A stretch of 64,000 nucleotides of DNA from NCBI RefSeq assembly GCF_900156345.1, contig NZ_FTPP01000004.1:372001-436000 (forward strand), written 5' to 3'. The notes under the pieces were generated by a model, which made no database searches, was not told the origin of the DNA, and worked only from the letters and a program-made list of their open reading frames with translations. Each line of letters opens with the position of its first letter. Within the stretch, counting starts at the first letter, position 1. A program made the position numbers and the translations under genes. The stretch is from Pontibacter indicus (GTDB lineage: Bacteria; Bacteroidota; Bacteroidia; Cytophagales; Hymenobacteraceae). Below, piece by piece: positions 23,985 through 31,942 of the stretch.

Positions 23985-24800
23985 ATGTCTTACAATCTGC
24001 TTAAAGGAAAGAAAGGAATCATTTTCGGAGCGCTTGACGAAAAGTCTATTGCCTGGAAAGTAGCGATGCGTGCCAAGGAAGAAGGCGCTGAGTTTGTGCT
24101 GACAAACGCTCCGATCGCGATGCGTATGGGTGAAATCAACAAATTGGCTGAAGCCTGCAATGCGCAGATCATACCTGCTGATGCTACCTCTGTAGAAGAC
24201 TTGGAAAACCTGTTTGCCAAAGCACAGGAGATCCTGGGTGGCAAGCTCGACTTCGTACTGCACTCCATTGGTATGAGCCCGAACATCCGCAAAGGCAAGG
24301 CTTATGGCGACCTGAACTACGAGTGGTTCCAGAAGACGCTGGACATTTCGGCGCTGTCTTTCCATAAGGTGATGCACGTGGCTGAAAAGCAGGATGCGAT
24401 GAACGAGTGGGGTTCGATTGTGGCCCTTTCCTACATTGCAGCCCAGCGCGTGTTCCCTGATTATACAGACATGTCGCACGCCAAGGCATTGCTCGAGTCG
24501 ATTGCCCGCAACTACGGTCACCGTTTCGGCAACCTGAAGAAGGTGCGTGTTAACACTGTGTCGCAGTCACCTACTAAAACGACAGCCGGAACCGGCGTAG
24601 GTGGTTTCGACGCGTTCTATGACTATGCTGACAAGATGTCGCCGCTTGGCAACGCCTCAGCCGAGTCTTGCGCTGACTACTGCATTACCCTGTTCTCTGA
24701 CCTGACCCGTATGGTGACCATGCAGAACCTAATGCACGACGGCGGCTTCTCTTACATGGGTATCTCCGCGGAAGTGGTGGAGATGCTGAATAAGCAGTAG
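23985..24800 (+). CDS. fabI: Enoyl-[acyl-carrier-protein] reductase FabI
   Basis: A 271-residue NADH-dependent reductase for the last step of fatty-acid elongation. 'GIIFGALDEKSIAW' is the cofactor site; 'LHSIGMSP' follows; the catalytic Tyr-x6-Lys is 'YTDMSHAK'; then 'NTVSQSPTKTTAGTG'. Length and start are typical. It is transcribed alone: 197 bases separate it from recN and a strong terminator follows. Confidence 0.95.
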   Translation: MSYNLLKGKKGIIFGALDEKSIAWKVAMRAKEEGAEFVLTNAPIAMRMGEINKLAEACNAQIIPADATSVEDLENLFAKAQEILGGKLDFVLHSIGMSPNIRKGKAYGDLNYEWFQKTLDISALSFHKVMHVAEKQDAMNEWGSIVALSYIAAQRVFPDYTDMSHAKALLESIARNYGHRFGNLKKVRVNTVSQSPTKTTAGTGVGGFDAFYDYADKMSPLGNASAESCADYCITLFSDLTRMVTMQNLMHDGGFSYMGISAEVVEMLNKQ

Positions 24801-24815
24801 TTTTAAGATTTGAAA

Positions 24816-25050
24816 ATTTGGAGATGGGTGGATTTGGAAACGAATCTCCCCATCCCGGAAATAAAAAGCCCTTGGTGCTGTATGCGCCAGGGGCTTTTTG
24901 ATGTTGGGCTTTTTTGGATAGATTAGCATGTAAGCGAAACCCGAAGTCACTTTTAGCTTTGCTTTTGAGCACAGCCGAAAATCTCTAAATCATTATACAT
25001 CCACATCTCCACATCTCCAAATCCACCCATCTCCAAATCCATCCATCTCC
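24816..25050. repeat. 23-bp inverted repeat flanking the fabI terminator
   Basis: ATTTGGAGATGGGTGGATTTGGA (24816-24838) is perfectly repeated in reverse complement at 25016-25038. On the right-hand side the unit CATCTCCAAATCCA recurs in several imperfect copies (24998-25050). The copies bracket the fabI terminator. No gene is present in the gap. Confidence 0.8.
24863..24899 (+). terminator. fabI terminator
   Basis: A 16-bp stem from AAAAAGCCCTTGGTGC to GCGCCAGGGGCTTTTT with two G-T pairs and a T5 end. The A-rich left side makes it usable in both directions. Confidence 0.9.
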
Positions 25051-25053
25051 AAA

Positions 25054-25425
25054 TCAACCCTCCTCCCGATGCACTTTGGTGAAGTCGAAGGCGGGGACGC
25101 AGACGGACCAGTACTCGGTTTCTTCGTCGTAGGGGTTGGAGTAGCGGATGCGGGAACCTGCTTTGATCAGGATGGACTCGCCGGCCTCTACAACCACTTC
25201 TTCACCGTCAATTTCAATTAATTTGCGGCCGCGCAGCACAATCGTGATCTCGTCGAACTCCGGGGTTTGATGTGGTTCGCTCCAGCGCGGAGGTGCTACC
25301 ATGTGGGCCACGCTGAAGGCATCGGTTTGGGTAGAGGCTTTGCCGAAATGCTCTTCTATCAGTTTTCCGTCGGTAGTTGGCACCCGGAAAGGCCTGCTCT
25401 GTTTAACGTATCTTTTCTCGGTCAT
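25054..25425 (-). CDS. Cupin-domain protein
   Basis: A 123-residue single-domain cupin: 'PPRWSEPHQTPEFDEITIVLRG' is the first metal-binding motif (His/Glu), and 'VEAGESILIKAG' leads into the second half. I start at ATG 25425 (MTEKRYV), which leaves a 17-base gap to the upstream Kazal gene; the longer frame would begin at a GTG inside that gene. The ligand is unknown; such small cupins bind sugars, amino acids or metals. Probably co-transcribed with the Kazal lipoprotein. Confidence 0.8.
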   Translation of the reverse strand: MTEKRYVKQSRPFRVPTTDGKLIEEHFGKASTQTDAFSVAHMVAPPRWSEPHQTPEFDEITIVLRGRKLIEIDGEEVVVEAGESILIKAGSRIRYSNPYDEETEYWSVCVPAFDFTKVHREEG

Positions 25426-25442
25426 AGCTTGCCAGGTATAGC

Positions 25443-25676
25443 TTAGGATTTGGTGGCGCACTCGCCTTTGGTATAGGAAGTCACGCCTGAGCGGTCAGCC
25501 TCGCAGGAGTTGCCGTAGGTTTTTCCGTCGCAGCCGCACACAGGGTCATACTGCATGGTGCACATCTGGTCAGGGTTAATCTTGGCCTGGTCGATGCAGG
25601 GAATCTCGCTGTTTTTGCAGGAGTAGAAGGCACTTAAGGCAAGGAAAGCCGTTACGAAAGCTGTTTTTTTCATCAT
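25443..25676 (-). CDS. Kazal-type protease-inhibitor domain lipoprotein
   Basis: A 77-residue precursor. The lipobox 'AFYSC' ends the signal peptide, so the mature protein is a tiny lipoprotein. The remainder is one Kazal domain: '[20 protein letters not shown]' with the further Cys of 'TKGEC'. Kazal domains inhibit serine proteases by a canonical loop. In a bacterium a surface Kazal lipoprotein could guard against self or foreign proteases (inference). It is the first gene of a pair with the cupin gene. Confidence 0.88.
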   Translation of the reverse strand: MMKKTAFVTAFLALSAFYSCKNSEIPCIDQAKINPDQMCTMQYDPVCGCDGKTYGNSCEADRSGVTSYTKGECATKS

Positions 25677-25852
25677 GTTTTATTTGTTATCAGTTATACG
25701 CGCTTGTTGTTGATCGGGGAGGCGTGATGTGTTGCAAACCAAGTATGCACCGCCCCGTATGTATTGGAACGTAAAATAAATCGAATACAAGTATAAGGAC
25801 GATAGGTTCTGTTTTACGGAACCAAGCCTTATCAAATAAACAGCACCAGAAA

Positions 25853-26254
25853 ATGATAAACAACATGAACGACGAAAAAGGAAAAATTTTGCTAGCCACG
25901 CTGGCCGGTATTGGGGTAGGCGTAGCGGCTGGCATATTGCTGGCTCCTAATAACGGCCTGGACACCCGCGATAGCCTGAAAAGAACATTGAGCAAAGCAG
26001 GTGATGACCTGGAGCGCACTGTGAAGAACTTTATGGACAAGCTCGAGCGCAACAAAGTGACTGACGATGGCAGCAGCCTGGTGATGCGTGGATCCTGGGA
26101 CGATGTGAAAGGCCAGCTGAAGAAGAATTACGCTGAGCTTACCGAAGATGACCTGACTTATGTAGAAGGACAGGAGGACGAGCTTTGGGGCCGCCTACAG
26201 CAGAAGCTGGGCAAAACCAAAAACGAGATCATGAAGGTGATCAGAGACTTATAG
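25853..26254 (+). CDS. YtxH-like protein with CsbD-like C-terminal domain
   Basis: A 133-residue protein. The N terminus has the YtxH pattern 'KGKILLATLAGIGVGVAAGILLAPNNG', one membrane helix with a small-residue face. The C-terminal half, 'GSWDDVKGQLKKNYAELTEDDLTYVEGQEDELWGRLQQKLG', resembles the CsbD stress domain. ATG 25865 (MNDEKGK) is an alternative and perhaps the real start. It is the first of three YtxH-type genes in a row, each with its own terminator, suggesting independent stress-induced units. Confidence 0.82.
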   Translation: MINNMNDEKGKILLATLAGIGVGVAAGILLAPNNGLDTRDSLKRTLSKAGDDLERTVKNFMDKLERNKVTDDGSSLVMRGSWDDVKGQLKKNYAELTEDDLTYVEGQEDELWGRLQQKLGKTKNEIMKVIRDL

Positions 26255-26277
26255 AAGTATCCTGCTTATAATTTAGG

Positions 26278-26308
26278 GCTCAGCAAATCATTTTGCTGAG
26301 CTTTTTTT
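26278..26308 (+). terminator. Terminator of the first YtxH gene
   Basis: A perfect 10-bp stem GCTCAGCAAA/TTTGCTGAGC, loop TCAT, followed by seven T. Confidence 0.92.
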
Positions 26309-26433
26309 CGTTATTTAGAGGCAGTATAGTATAAAACTGTAGTATAGTTATAACTTAATACATGGCTTCATCGTTATTAGGTCAACAGTAAAAATCAGAG
26401 AAATCAAATCCAACAATTTATAATAACACAACT

Positions 26434-26793
26434 ATGAAAGATAATAGCGGAAAGATCATGCTTGCCCTGTTGGCAGGCGCAAGCGCTGGTGTAATTGCAG
26501 GCCTACTGATGGCTCCGGACACTGGTGAGCATACCAGAACTGGTATCAAGAAGTGGGCGAATAAACTGAGCAAAGACCTGGAGAAGAACCTGCAGACTGG
26601 CCTTGACGAAATCAAGAACATGAGCAACGAAGCGATGAGCAAAATGGGTGGTGCTAACAAGAACGGTGGCAACACTGGCGGCACTACTGGTGGCAGCACG
26701 TCTTCTTCATCAACTGGCTCTACCGGTTCAACTGGTTCTACTGGTTCATCTGCTGGTACAAGCACAGGAGGCTCTTCTGTAACCAACGTTTAA
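26434..26793 (+). CDS. YtxH-domain protein with Ser/Thr/Gly-rich tail
   Basis: A 119-residue protein: 'SGKIMLALLAGASAGVIAGLLMAPDTGEHTRTGIKKW' is the YtxH membrane segment, followed by an amphipathic stretch. From about residue 77 the tail is pure low complexity (STG repeats) encoded by imperfect 9-base units ending near 26760. Second member of the YtxH trio. Confidence 0.85.
   Translation: MKDNSGKIMLALLAGASAGVIAGLLMAPDTGEHTRTGIKKWANKLSKDLEKNLQTGLDEIKNMSNEAMSKMGGANKNGGNTGGTTGGSTSSSSTGSTGSTGSTGSSAGTSTGGSSVTNV
26700..26775 (+). repeat. Imperfect 9-bp repeats (ACTGGTTCT type)
   Basis: Runs of ACTGGCTCT/ACCGGTTCA/ACTGGTTCT encode the Ser-Thr-Gly tail of the second YtxH protein; likely prone to length change. 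Confidence 0.7.
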
Positions 26794-26875
26794 CACAACA
26801 ACCAGCAGGAAAATACCTGTAACAAAGCTTGTGCCTTGTCCATGCGCACCCGCTGAGGCGAACCCCAGCTTTGTG

Positions 26876-26918
26876 AAAAAGAAAGGCCTGCCCCGACAAG
26901 GGGCAGGCCTTTCTTTTT
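26876..26918 (+). terminator. Terminator of the second YtxH gene
   Basis: A perfect 19-bp stem (AAAAAGAAAGGCCTGCCCC and its complement) with loop GACAA, ending in T5. Confidence 0.92.
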
Positions 26919-27026
26919 GAGCTCGGGGACTTGACTTGCGCTAACCTTCGGACCATACTCCCGTTATTATTTTAGAGCGTATAGCAAGTTGGCAAGAATG
27001 AATGAACACTAAAACCAAAGCAAACT

Positions 27027-27515
27027 ATGAGAACGAAAATGGATTACAGCAGCTTGGGAGAGTCTAAAAGCACATACAGTAACACCCCACGGACCTCGTC
27101 CACCTACAGCCAGGTGGGCAAAGAGTCAAGCGAAAGCACAACGTACTCTTCGGTGCGTGAGCCGAAACAACAGCCGCAAGTGCAGCAGCGCACCGTCTAC
27201 AGCAGCGACAGTCGCAAGTCCTCATCCTATGGCTCACAAAAGGAGAGCAGCGGCACATTGGGGGTCGCGATGGGCTTGCTTGCCGGCGCCAGCGTAGGTG
27301 TGCTCGCAGGTATATTAATGGCACCCGACAGTGGCCGCATCACCCGTCGCCGTCTGTCCGACTCCGCCGCCTGGGTAGGCCGCGGCATCAACGAGAAGCT
27401 CGGTACTGGCAGGGCTAAAACAGAATCCTGGATCAGCAAGTCAGAGAAAGGCCTGAAAGATGCTACCAACAAAGTGAAGAACAATAGGTCAGGAGAGGAT
27501 AGCGATAACTTCTAG
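27027..27515 (+). CDS. YtxH-domain protein with Ser-rich N-terminal extension
   Basis: A 162-residue protein. About 75 residues of Ser/Thr/Gln-rich, disordered-looking sequence precede the YtxH segment 'GTLGVAMGLLAGASVGVLAGILMAPDSGRITRRRL'. A basic helical tail follows. It is unusual among the three in having its low-complexity region before the membrane segment. Third and last of the trio. Confidence 0.83.
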   Translation: MRTKMDYSSLGESKSTYSNTPRTSSTYSQVGKESSESTTYSSVREPKQQPQVQQRTVYSSDSRKSSSYGSQKESSGTLGVAMGLLAGASVGVLAGILMAPDSGRITRRRLSDSAAWVGRGINEKLGTGRAKTESWISKSEKGLKDATNKVKNNRSGEDSDNF

Positions 27516-27546
27516 AGACAGCCGGCATATAGATGACTTAGGAAAC

Positions 27547-27581
27547 AAAAATGGCCCGCTATACCTTAGCGGGCCATTTTT
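27547..27581. terminator. Bidirectional terminator between YtxH gene and lysS
   Basis: A perfect 14-bp stem AAAAATGGCCCGCT/AGCGGGCCATTTTT. Its 7-base loop is ATACCTT, so the loop plus the last stem base carries the window-wide motif TATACCT. Confidence 0.93.
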
Positions 27582-27601
27582 GCTTTATAATTAATCCTCT
27601 T

Positions 27602-29128
27602 TTACTCTTCTCTTCTCTCTGGCTTCATTTGTGGGAAGAACAACACATCCTGTATAGAGTTAGAGTTGGTCATGATCATGGTCAGGCGATCTATACCTAC
27701 ACCCAGGCCAGCGGTTGGCGGCATGCCGTACTCCAATGCACGCAGGAAGTCTTCGTCCAGGGCCATGGCCTCCACGTCACCGCGTTTTGCCAGTTCCAGC
27801 TGCTCCTCAAAGCGAGCACGCTGGTCAACCGGGTCGTTCAGCTCCGAGAAAGCGTTACAGATTTCCTTGCCGTTACAGATAGCCTCGAAACGCTCTACCA
27901 GACCTGGCTTATCGCGGTGCTTCTTGGCCAATGGGCTCATCTCTACCGGGTAATCGGTAATGAACGTCGGCTGTATCAGGTTTGGCTCTGCTGTCTCACC
28001 GAATATCTCATCAATGATCTTGGCTTTGCCCATCGTTGGGTCAACATGAATGCCTAGTTGCTGTGCTGCCTGGCGCAGTTCTGGCTCTTCCATGTTCGAG
28101 ATATCAATCTTGGTGAAGTGCTCGATGGCTTCGTACATGGTATAGCGCTTCCATGGTCGGGCAAAGTTGATCACATTCTCGCCAACCTGTACTTCTGTTT
28201 TACCGTGCAGGGCAAGGGCCACTTTCTCTACCATTTCTTCTACCAGGTCCATCATCCAGTTGTAGTCCTTGTAGGTAACGTAAAGCTCCATCACCGTAAA
28301 CTCCGGGTTGTGGAAACGGCTCATACCTTCGTTACGGAAGTCTTTAGCGAACTCAAACACACCATCGAAACCACCCACAATGAGGCGCTTCAGGTATAGC
28401 TCGTTGGCAATGCGCAGGTATAGCGTCATGTCCAGCGTGTTGTGGTGCGTCTTGAACGGACGGGCCGCTGCACCACCGTGTATAGGCTGCAGAATCGGAG
28501 TTTCTACCTCCAGATAACCTTTCTCTGCGAGGAAGTTACGCATGGTGCTCACCAGCTGCGTACGCTTCTTAAAAGTCTCACGCACATGCGGATTCACGAT
28601 CAGGTCGACGTAGCGCTGGCGGTAACGCAGCTCTGGGTCTGTGAAGCCGTCGTGCACAATCTCGTTGCCGTTCTCGTCAATCTCACGCTTCACGATCGGC
28701 AGCGGACGCAGCGACTTGGTGAGTACTTTCAGTTCGGTTACGTGCACGGAGATCTCGCCAACCTGGGTCACAAAAGCATAGCCTTTGATGCCGATGAAGT
28801 CACCGATGTCGAGCATCTTCTTGAACACGGTGTTATACATATCCTTGTTCTCGCCCGGCGCAATGTCATCGCGCGACACGTAGATCTGGATGCGGCCCGT
28901 GCTGTCCATCAGCTCAGCGAAAGAGGCCTTGCCCATCACGCGGCGGCTCATCAAACGGCCCGCCAGGGTTACTTCCTGGTAGTTGTTCTTATCCTTATCG
29001 AAATTCTCCTTTATCTCTTTGGCCGTGGCCGTCACTTCAAATGTTTCGGATGGATATGGGTTGATGCCCATTTTCTCCAGCTCTTCGCGCTCGTGGCGTC
29101 TGCGTAGTTCCTGTTCGCTGAGTTGCAT
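27602..29128 (-). CDS. lysS: Lysine-tRNA ligase (class II)
   Basis: A 508-residue class II synthetase. The N-terminal OB-fold anticodon-binding domain ('[21 protein letters not shown]') precedes the catalytic core with motif 2 '[15 protein letters not shown]' and motif 3 '[13 protein letters not shown]'. The start at 29128 gives '[17 protein letters not shown]', normal for Bacteroidota LysS. Single gene with its own terminator. Confidence 0.96.
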   Translation of the reverse strand: MQLSEQELRRRHEREELEKMGINPYPSETFEVTATAKEIKENFDKDKNNYQEVTLAGRLMSRRVMGKASFAELMDSTGRIQIYVSRDDIAPGENKDMYNTVFKKMLDIGDFIGIKGYAFVTQVGEISVHVTELKVLTKSLRPLPIVKREIDENGNEIVHDGFTDPELRYRQRYVDLIVNPHVRETFKKRTQLVSTMRNFLAEKGYLEVETPILQPIHGGAAARPFKTHHNTLDMTLYLRIANELYLKRLIVGGFDGVFEFAKDFRNEGMSRFHNPEFTVMELYVTYKDYNWMMDLVEEMVEKVALALHGKTEVQVGENVINFARPWKRYTMYEAIEHFTKIDISNMEEPELRQAAQQLGIHVDPTMGKAKIIDEIFGETAEPNLIQPTFITDYPVEMSPLAKKHRDKPGLVERFEAICNGKEICNAFSELNDPVDQRARFEEQLELAKRGDVEAMALDEDFLRALEYGMPPTAGLGVGIDRLTMIMTNSNSIQDVLFFPQMKPERREE

Positions 29129-29249
29129 GCGATTTTTGTACTAATGGTGACTGTTATATCTAAACTGCAAAATTGCTAAATAAACAGGAGCTTTTAAACA
29201 TTAAATTGCTGATTGTTGACTGTTACCTGGTTGCGGTATGAAAAGTAAA

Positions 29250-29278
29250 AGCCCCGGCAAGCAGAACTTGCCGGGGCT
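29250..29278 (-). terminator. Terminator of the 342-residue unknown gene
   Basis: A perfect 12-bp stem AGCCCCGGCAAG/CTTGCCGGGGCT; the minus strand continues into TTTTAC. Confidence 0.9.
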
Positions 29279-29306
29279 CCTATATATGTAGTAGAACAAA
29301 TCGGAC

Positions 29307-30335
29307 TTAAGCAGCTGTGCGGAGTTGCTGCTCGTCGTCCTGCAAAAGGGGTTTTACTTTATCCTGCAGTCTGGCTGCCACAAACGAGTTTTGCAGATAG
29401 GCTGGCAGCTCCTGCACAAAGGCCTCATACTGCTGTAAACTCATGGCCTGGGCCACATAGCACTCGTGTATACCGTTTAAGTAGCTCACGATCTGCAGCA
29501 GCGACTCATGGAACAGCCTGAAGTCGATGTCGGCCTGCACAAAGCGCTCGATCTCGCGATGTGAGTTGGAGATGCGCAGCCTGGCCAGCAAGTCGAAGAG
29601 CGTGGTATAGCCCATGCGCCAGGTCAGCTGCTGCCAGTGCTGTGGACCAAACTTCTGCAGCACCTCGCCTGTGCGGCTGCTGCGAATGGCCGTGTTCGGG
29701 TTCGCCTGTACCTGCTGACGCACCGATTTGGCCTTCATGCGGCGTGTCGTCTTCAAAAACTGCCCGATCTGCGACTGCGCCTCCAGCTCCTTGCCTGCAA
29801 TCTGAAGACCCGGCTTGTAATGTGCCAATGGCAAGCGGTTGATGCGGAAATCGTCGAAATGGCCCGATGCGTAGAAGCTCATCGCCTGCGGATACGCGTT
29901 TTTCACGATCAGGCGGCCTGCCTCGCGCATCACCAGCGACTCGTTGCTCGTCTTGATCTGGCGGGTATACAGGAAAGCCTGCAGGCTCGCAAACACGGCA
30001 TAGTAAGCCTGCGGAAACGTCCAGTGCAAGGCGTTCCGGATGTAGTTCTCATCGCCCAGCTCGGCTGTCGTGCGCAAAGCGTACTCTGTGTTCCAGCTGT
30101 TCAACAATAGTTTCTTTATAGCTTCCACATCTTCTTCGGGTAGCTCGGCAGGCACATCCTTAAAATAGGCTAGCTGCTGCAGACCCATCCCTTCGTAGTG
30201 GTCGAGGTGGTAATTGATCGCGAAAAAGTAGTTCAGGAACACCTGCGCCGGGATGGATTTATACCACTCCTTGTCCAGCTGCTTCTGCTCTTCCGGATAC
30301 ATGGATATGATGTTTTCTTCTTCTTTCTCTTTCAT
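29307..30335 (-). CDS. Protein of unknown function, helical
   Basis: A 342-residue soluble protein without signal peptide or membrane helix. It is rich in Leu, Ala and Gln and looks all-helical. One stretch, 'NALHWTFPQAYYAVFASLQAFLYTRQ', recalls HEPN-type helices (YYAVF...), but the R-x4-6-H motif is not clear, so I do not assign HEPN. It is divergent from the Cys/Met PLP enzyme, across a palindrome at 30410-30424. Confidence 0.7.
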   Translation of the reverse strand: MKEKEEENIISMYPEEQKQLDKEWYKSIPAQVFLNYFFAINYHLDHYEGMGLQQLAYFKDVPAELPEEDVEAIKKLLLNSWNTEYALRTTAELGDENYIRNALHWTFPQAYYAVFASLQAFLYTRQIKTSNESLVMREAGRLIVKNAYPQAMSFYASGHFDDFRINRLPLAHYKPGLQIAGKELEAQSQIGQFLKTTRRMKAKSVRQQVQANPNTAIRSSRTGEVLQKFGPQHWQQLTWRMGYTTLFDLLARLRISNSHREIERFVQADIDFRLFHESLLQIVSYLNGIHECYVAQAMSLQQYEAFVQELPAYLQNSFVAARLQDKVKPLLQDDEQQLRTAA

Positions 30336-30409
30336 GTAATTACAACATTTTCAGCCCGCTAACAGTTGCAAATTCATGACATAAATTCAGTGTTTTTTCA
30401 ATTTTAAAT

Positions 30410-30424
30410 CATTGATAATCAATG
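30410..30424. promoter_or_regulatory. Perfect palindrome, possible operator
   Basis: CATTGAT-A-ATCAATG, 7-bp arms around one base, in the AT-rich divergent gap between the unknown gene (-) and the PLP enzyme (+). The shape suits a dimeric repressor site, but no regulator is adjacent. Confidence 0.45.
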
Positions 30425-30600
30425 TTTTGTAATGAAATTAAAAATTATTTTTTCAGATGTTGTTGTGCTGCTTTCGAAGTCGCTTTTACGGGCTGGTTTT
30501 GGTGGTTTTTATACCTTTTCTCGGAGGCAATGATGGAAAGGTTTGTCAACAACCTGAAGCCCGAAATGAGAGTACAAGAGGGGGACCAATCTGCTATACC

Positions 30601-31761
30601 ATGGAGCTATCCTACATTCTCAACGAGCTGGGCGAAGACCGCGAGCTGTATTTCAATTCGGTAGCGCCTCCCATTCTGCAGACCAGCAACTTTGCCAGCA
30701 AAACCGTGGACGAAATGCGGCGCCTGCTCCAGCAGGAGGCGGAGGCTTACCTCTATACCCGCGGCAACAACCCTACTGTGACCATGATCGAGAAAAAGAT
30801 AGCAGCGCTGGAAGGAGCCGAGCATGCCATCGCCTTCGGGAGTGGCATTGCTGCCGTCTCGGCAGCAGTGCTTTCGCAGCTCAAGGCAGGTGACCATGTG
30901 GTGAGTGTCGACAAACCTTACGGCTGGACGAATGTGCTGATGAAGAGTTTTTTGCCCCGGTTCGGGGTGGAAGTGACCATGGTAGACGGCACCGACACAG
31001 AGAATTACCGCCAGGCCATGCGGCCCAATACCAGGCTGCTATACCTGGAAAGCCCCAACTCTTTCACTTTTGAGCAGCAGGACATCGAGGCCGTTGCAGC
31101 ACTGGCCAAGGCACATGGCTGCAGCACCATCATCGACAACAGCTTTGCTTCGCCGCTCAATCAAAATCCCTTGCAGATGGGCGTGGACCTGGTGGTGCAC
31201 TCCTGCACGAAGTACATTGGAGGCCATTCTGACACGATGGGAGGCGTGATCTGCGGCAGTCGCGACATGATCAACAGGATATTCGAGCGGGAGTACATGA
31301 CGCTGGGAGCCGTGTTGGCGCCACACGATGCCTGGTTGCTATTGCGCGGCCTGCGCACATTGCCCGTACGCATGGAACGCGTAGCTGAAACGACTCGCAA
31401 AGTGGTGGCCTGGTTGCAACAGCAGGAGAAGGTAGAGCAGATTTATTACCCTTTCCTGCCCTCCAACCCGCAGTATGAACTCACCAAAAAGCAACTGCGC
31501 AATAATACAGGACAGTTCACGATTGCCCTCAAAACAGACGATATGCAGAAGCTAGAGGATTTCTGCAACAGCCTGCAGCATTTTCTGATGGCCGCTTCCT
31601 GGGGTGGGCACGAGTCGCTCATTTACCCTGCCGCCGCCTACTACAACAAGGAAACGAAGTATACGGGGAAGCTCCCCTTTAACCTGGTTCGTTTTTACAT
31701 CGGGCTGGAGGATGCGGACTATCTGATAAAGGACATTGAGCAGGCACTAACCAAGGTATAG
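30601..31761 (+). CDS. Cys/Met-metabolism PLP-dependent enzyme (cystathionine synthase/lyase family)
   Basis: A 386-residue fold-type I enzyme. 'TRGNNPTVTMIEKKIAALEGAEHAIAFGSGIAA' is typical of the family; 'DNSFASPLNQNP' contains the PLP-ring Asp; 'SCTKYIGGHSD' carries the Schiff-base Lys. I start at ATG 30601; the longer frame begins with 48 residues of non-homologous sequence. Substrate specificity (gamma-synthase, beta- or gamma-lyase) cannot be read from sequence alone, and no other methionine genes are adjacent. Confidence 0.9.
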   Translation: MELSYILNELGEDRELYFNSVAPPILQTSNFASKTVDEMRRLLQQEAEAYLYTRGNNPTVTMIEKKIAALEGAEHAIAFGSGIAAVSAAVLSQLKAGDHVVSVDKPYGWTNVLMKSFLPRFGVEVTMVDGTDTENYRQAMRPNTRLLYLESPNSFTFEQQDIEAVAALAKAHGCSTIIDNSFASPLNQNPLQMGVDLVVHSCTKYIGGHSDTMGGVICGSRDMINRIFEREYMTLGAVLAPHDAWLLLRGLRTLPVRMERVAETTRKVVAWLQQQEKVEQIYYPFLPSNPQYELTKKQLRNNTGQFTIALKTDDMQKLEDFCNSLQHFLMAASWGGHESLIYPAAAYYNKETKYTGKLPFNLVRFYIGLEDADYLIKDIEQALTKV

Positions 31762-31807
31762 CGCATCAATAATATACTGTTGAAATTATATTAACCATTC
31801 GGTAACA

Positions 31808-31835
31808 TTGGATTGAAAGCAACTGCTTACCTTTG
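31808..31835 (+). promoter_or_regulatory. Possible promoter of the type IX nuclease
   Basis: TACCTTTG (31828-31835) matches TAnnTTTG; a TTG lies 17 bases upstream, slightly closer than the ideal 19-20. A leader of ~100 bases would follow. Confidence 0.45.
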
Positions 31836-31942
31836 CAACCGATGGAACTCCATGTGCCTATCTGTGCCCGTATCCCATTGCACGACAGTGCAGTACACTT
31901 TCGTGCCTCATACAAGTCACCAATCAAATCTCTCTTATACCT

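Noticed and set aside
29307-30335. HEPN toxin assignment for the unknown 342-residue protein
   Set aside because: Only a loose YYAVF-type helix is present; the R-x4-6-H motif and a partner antitoxin gene are not found.
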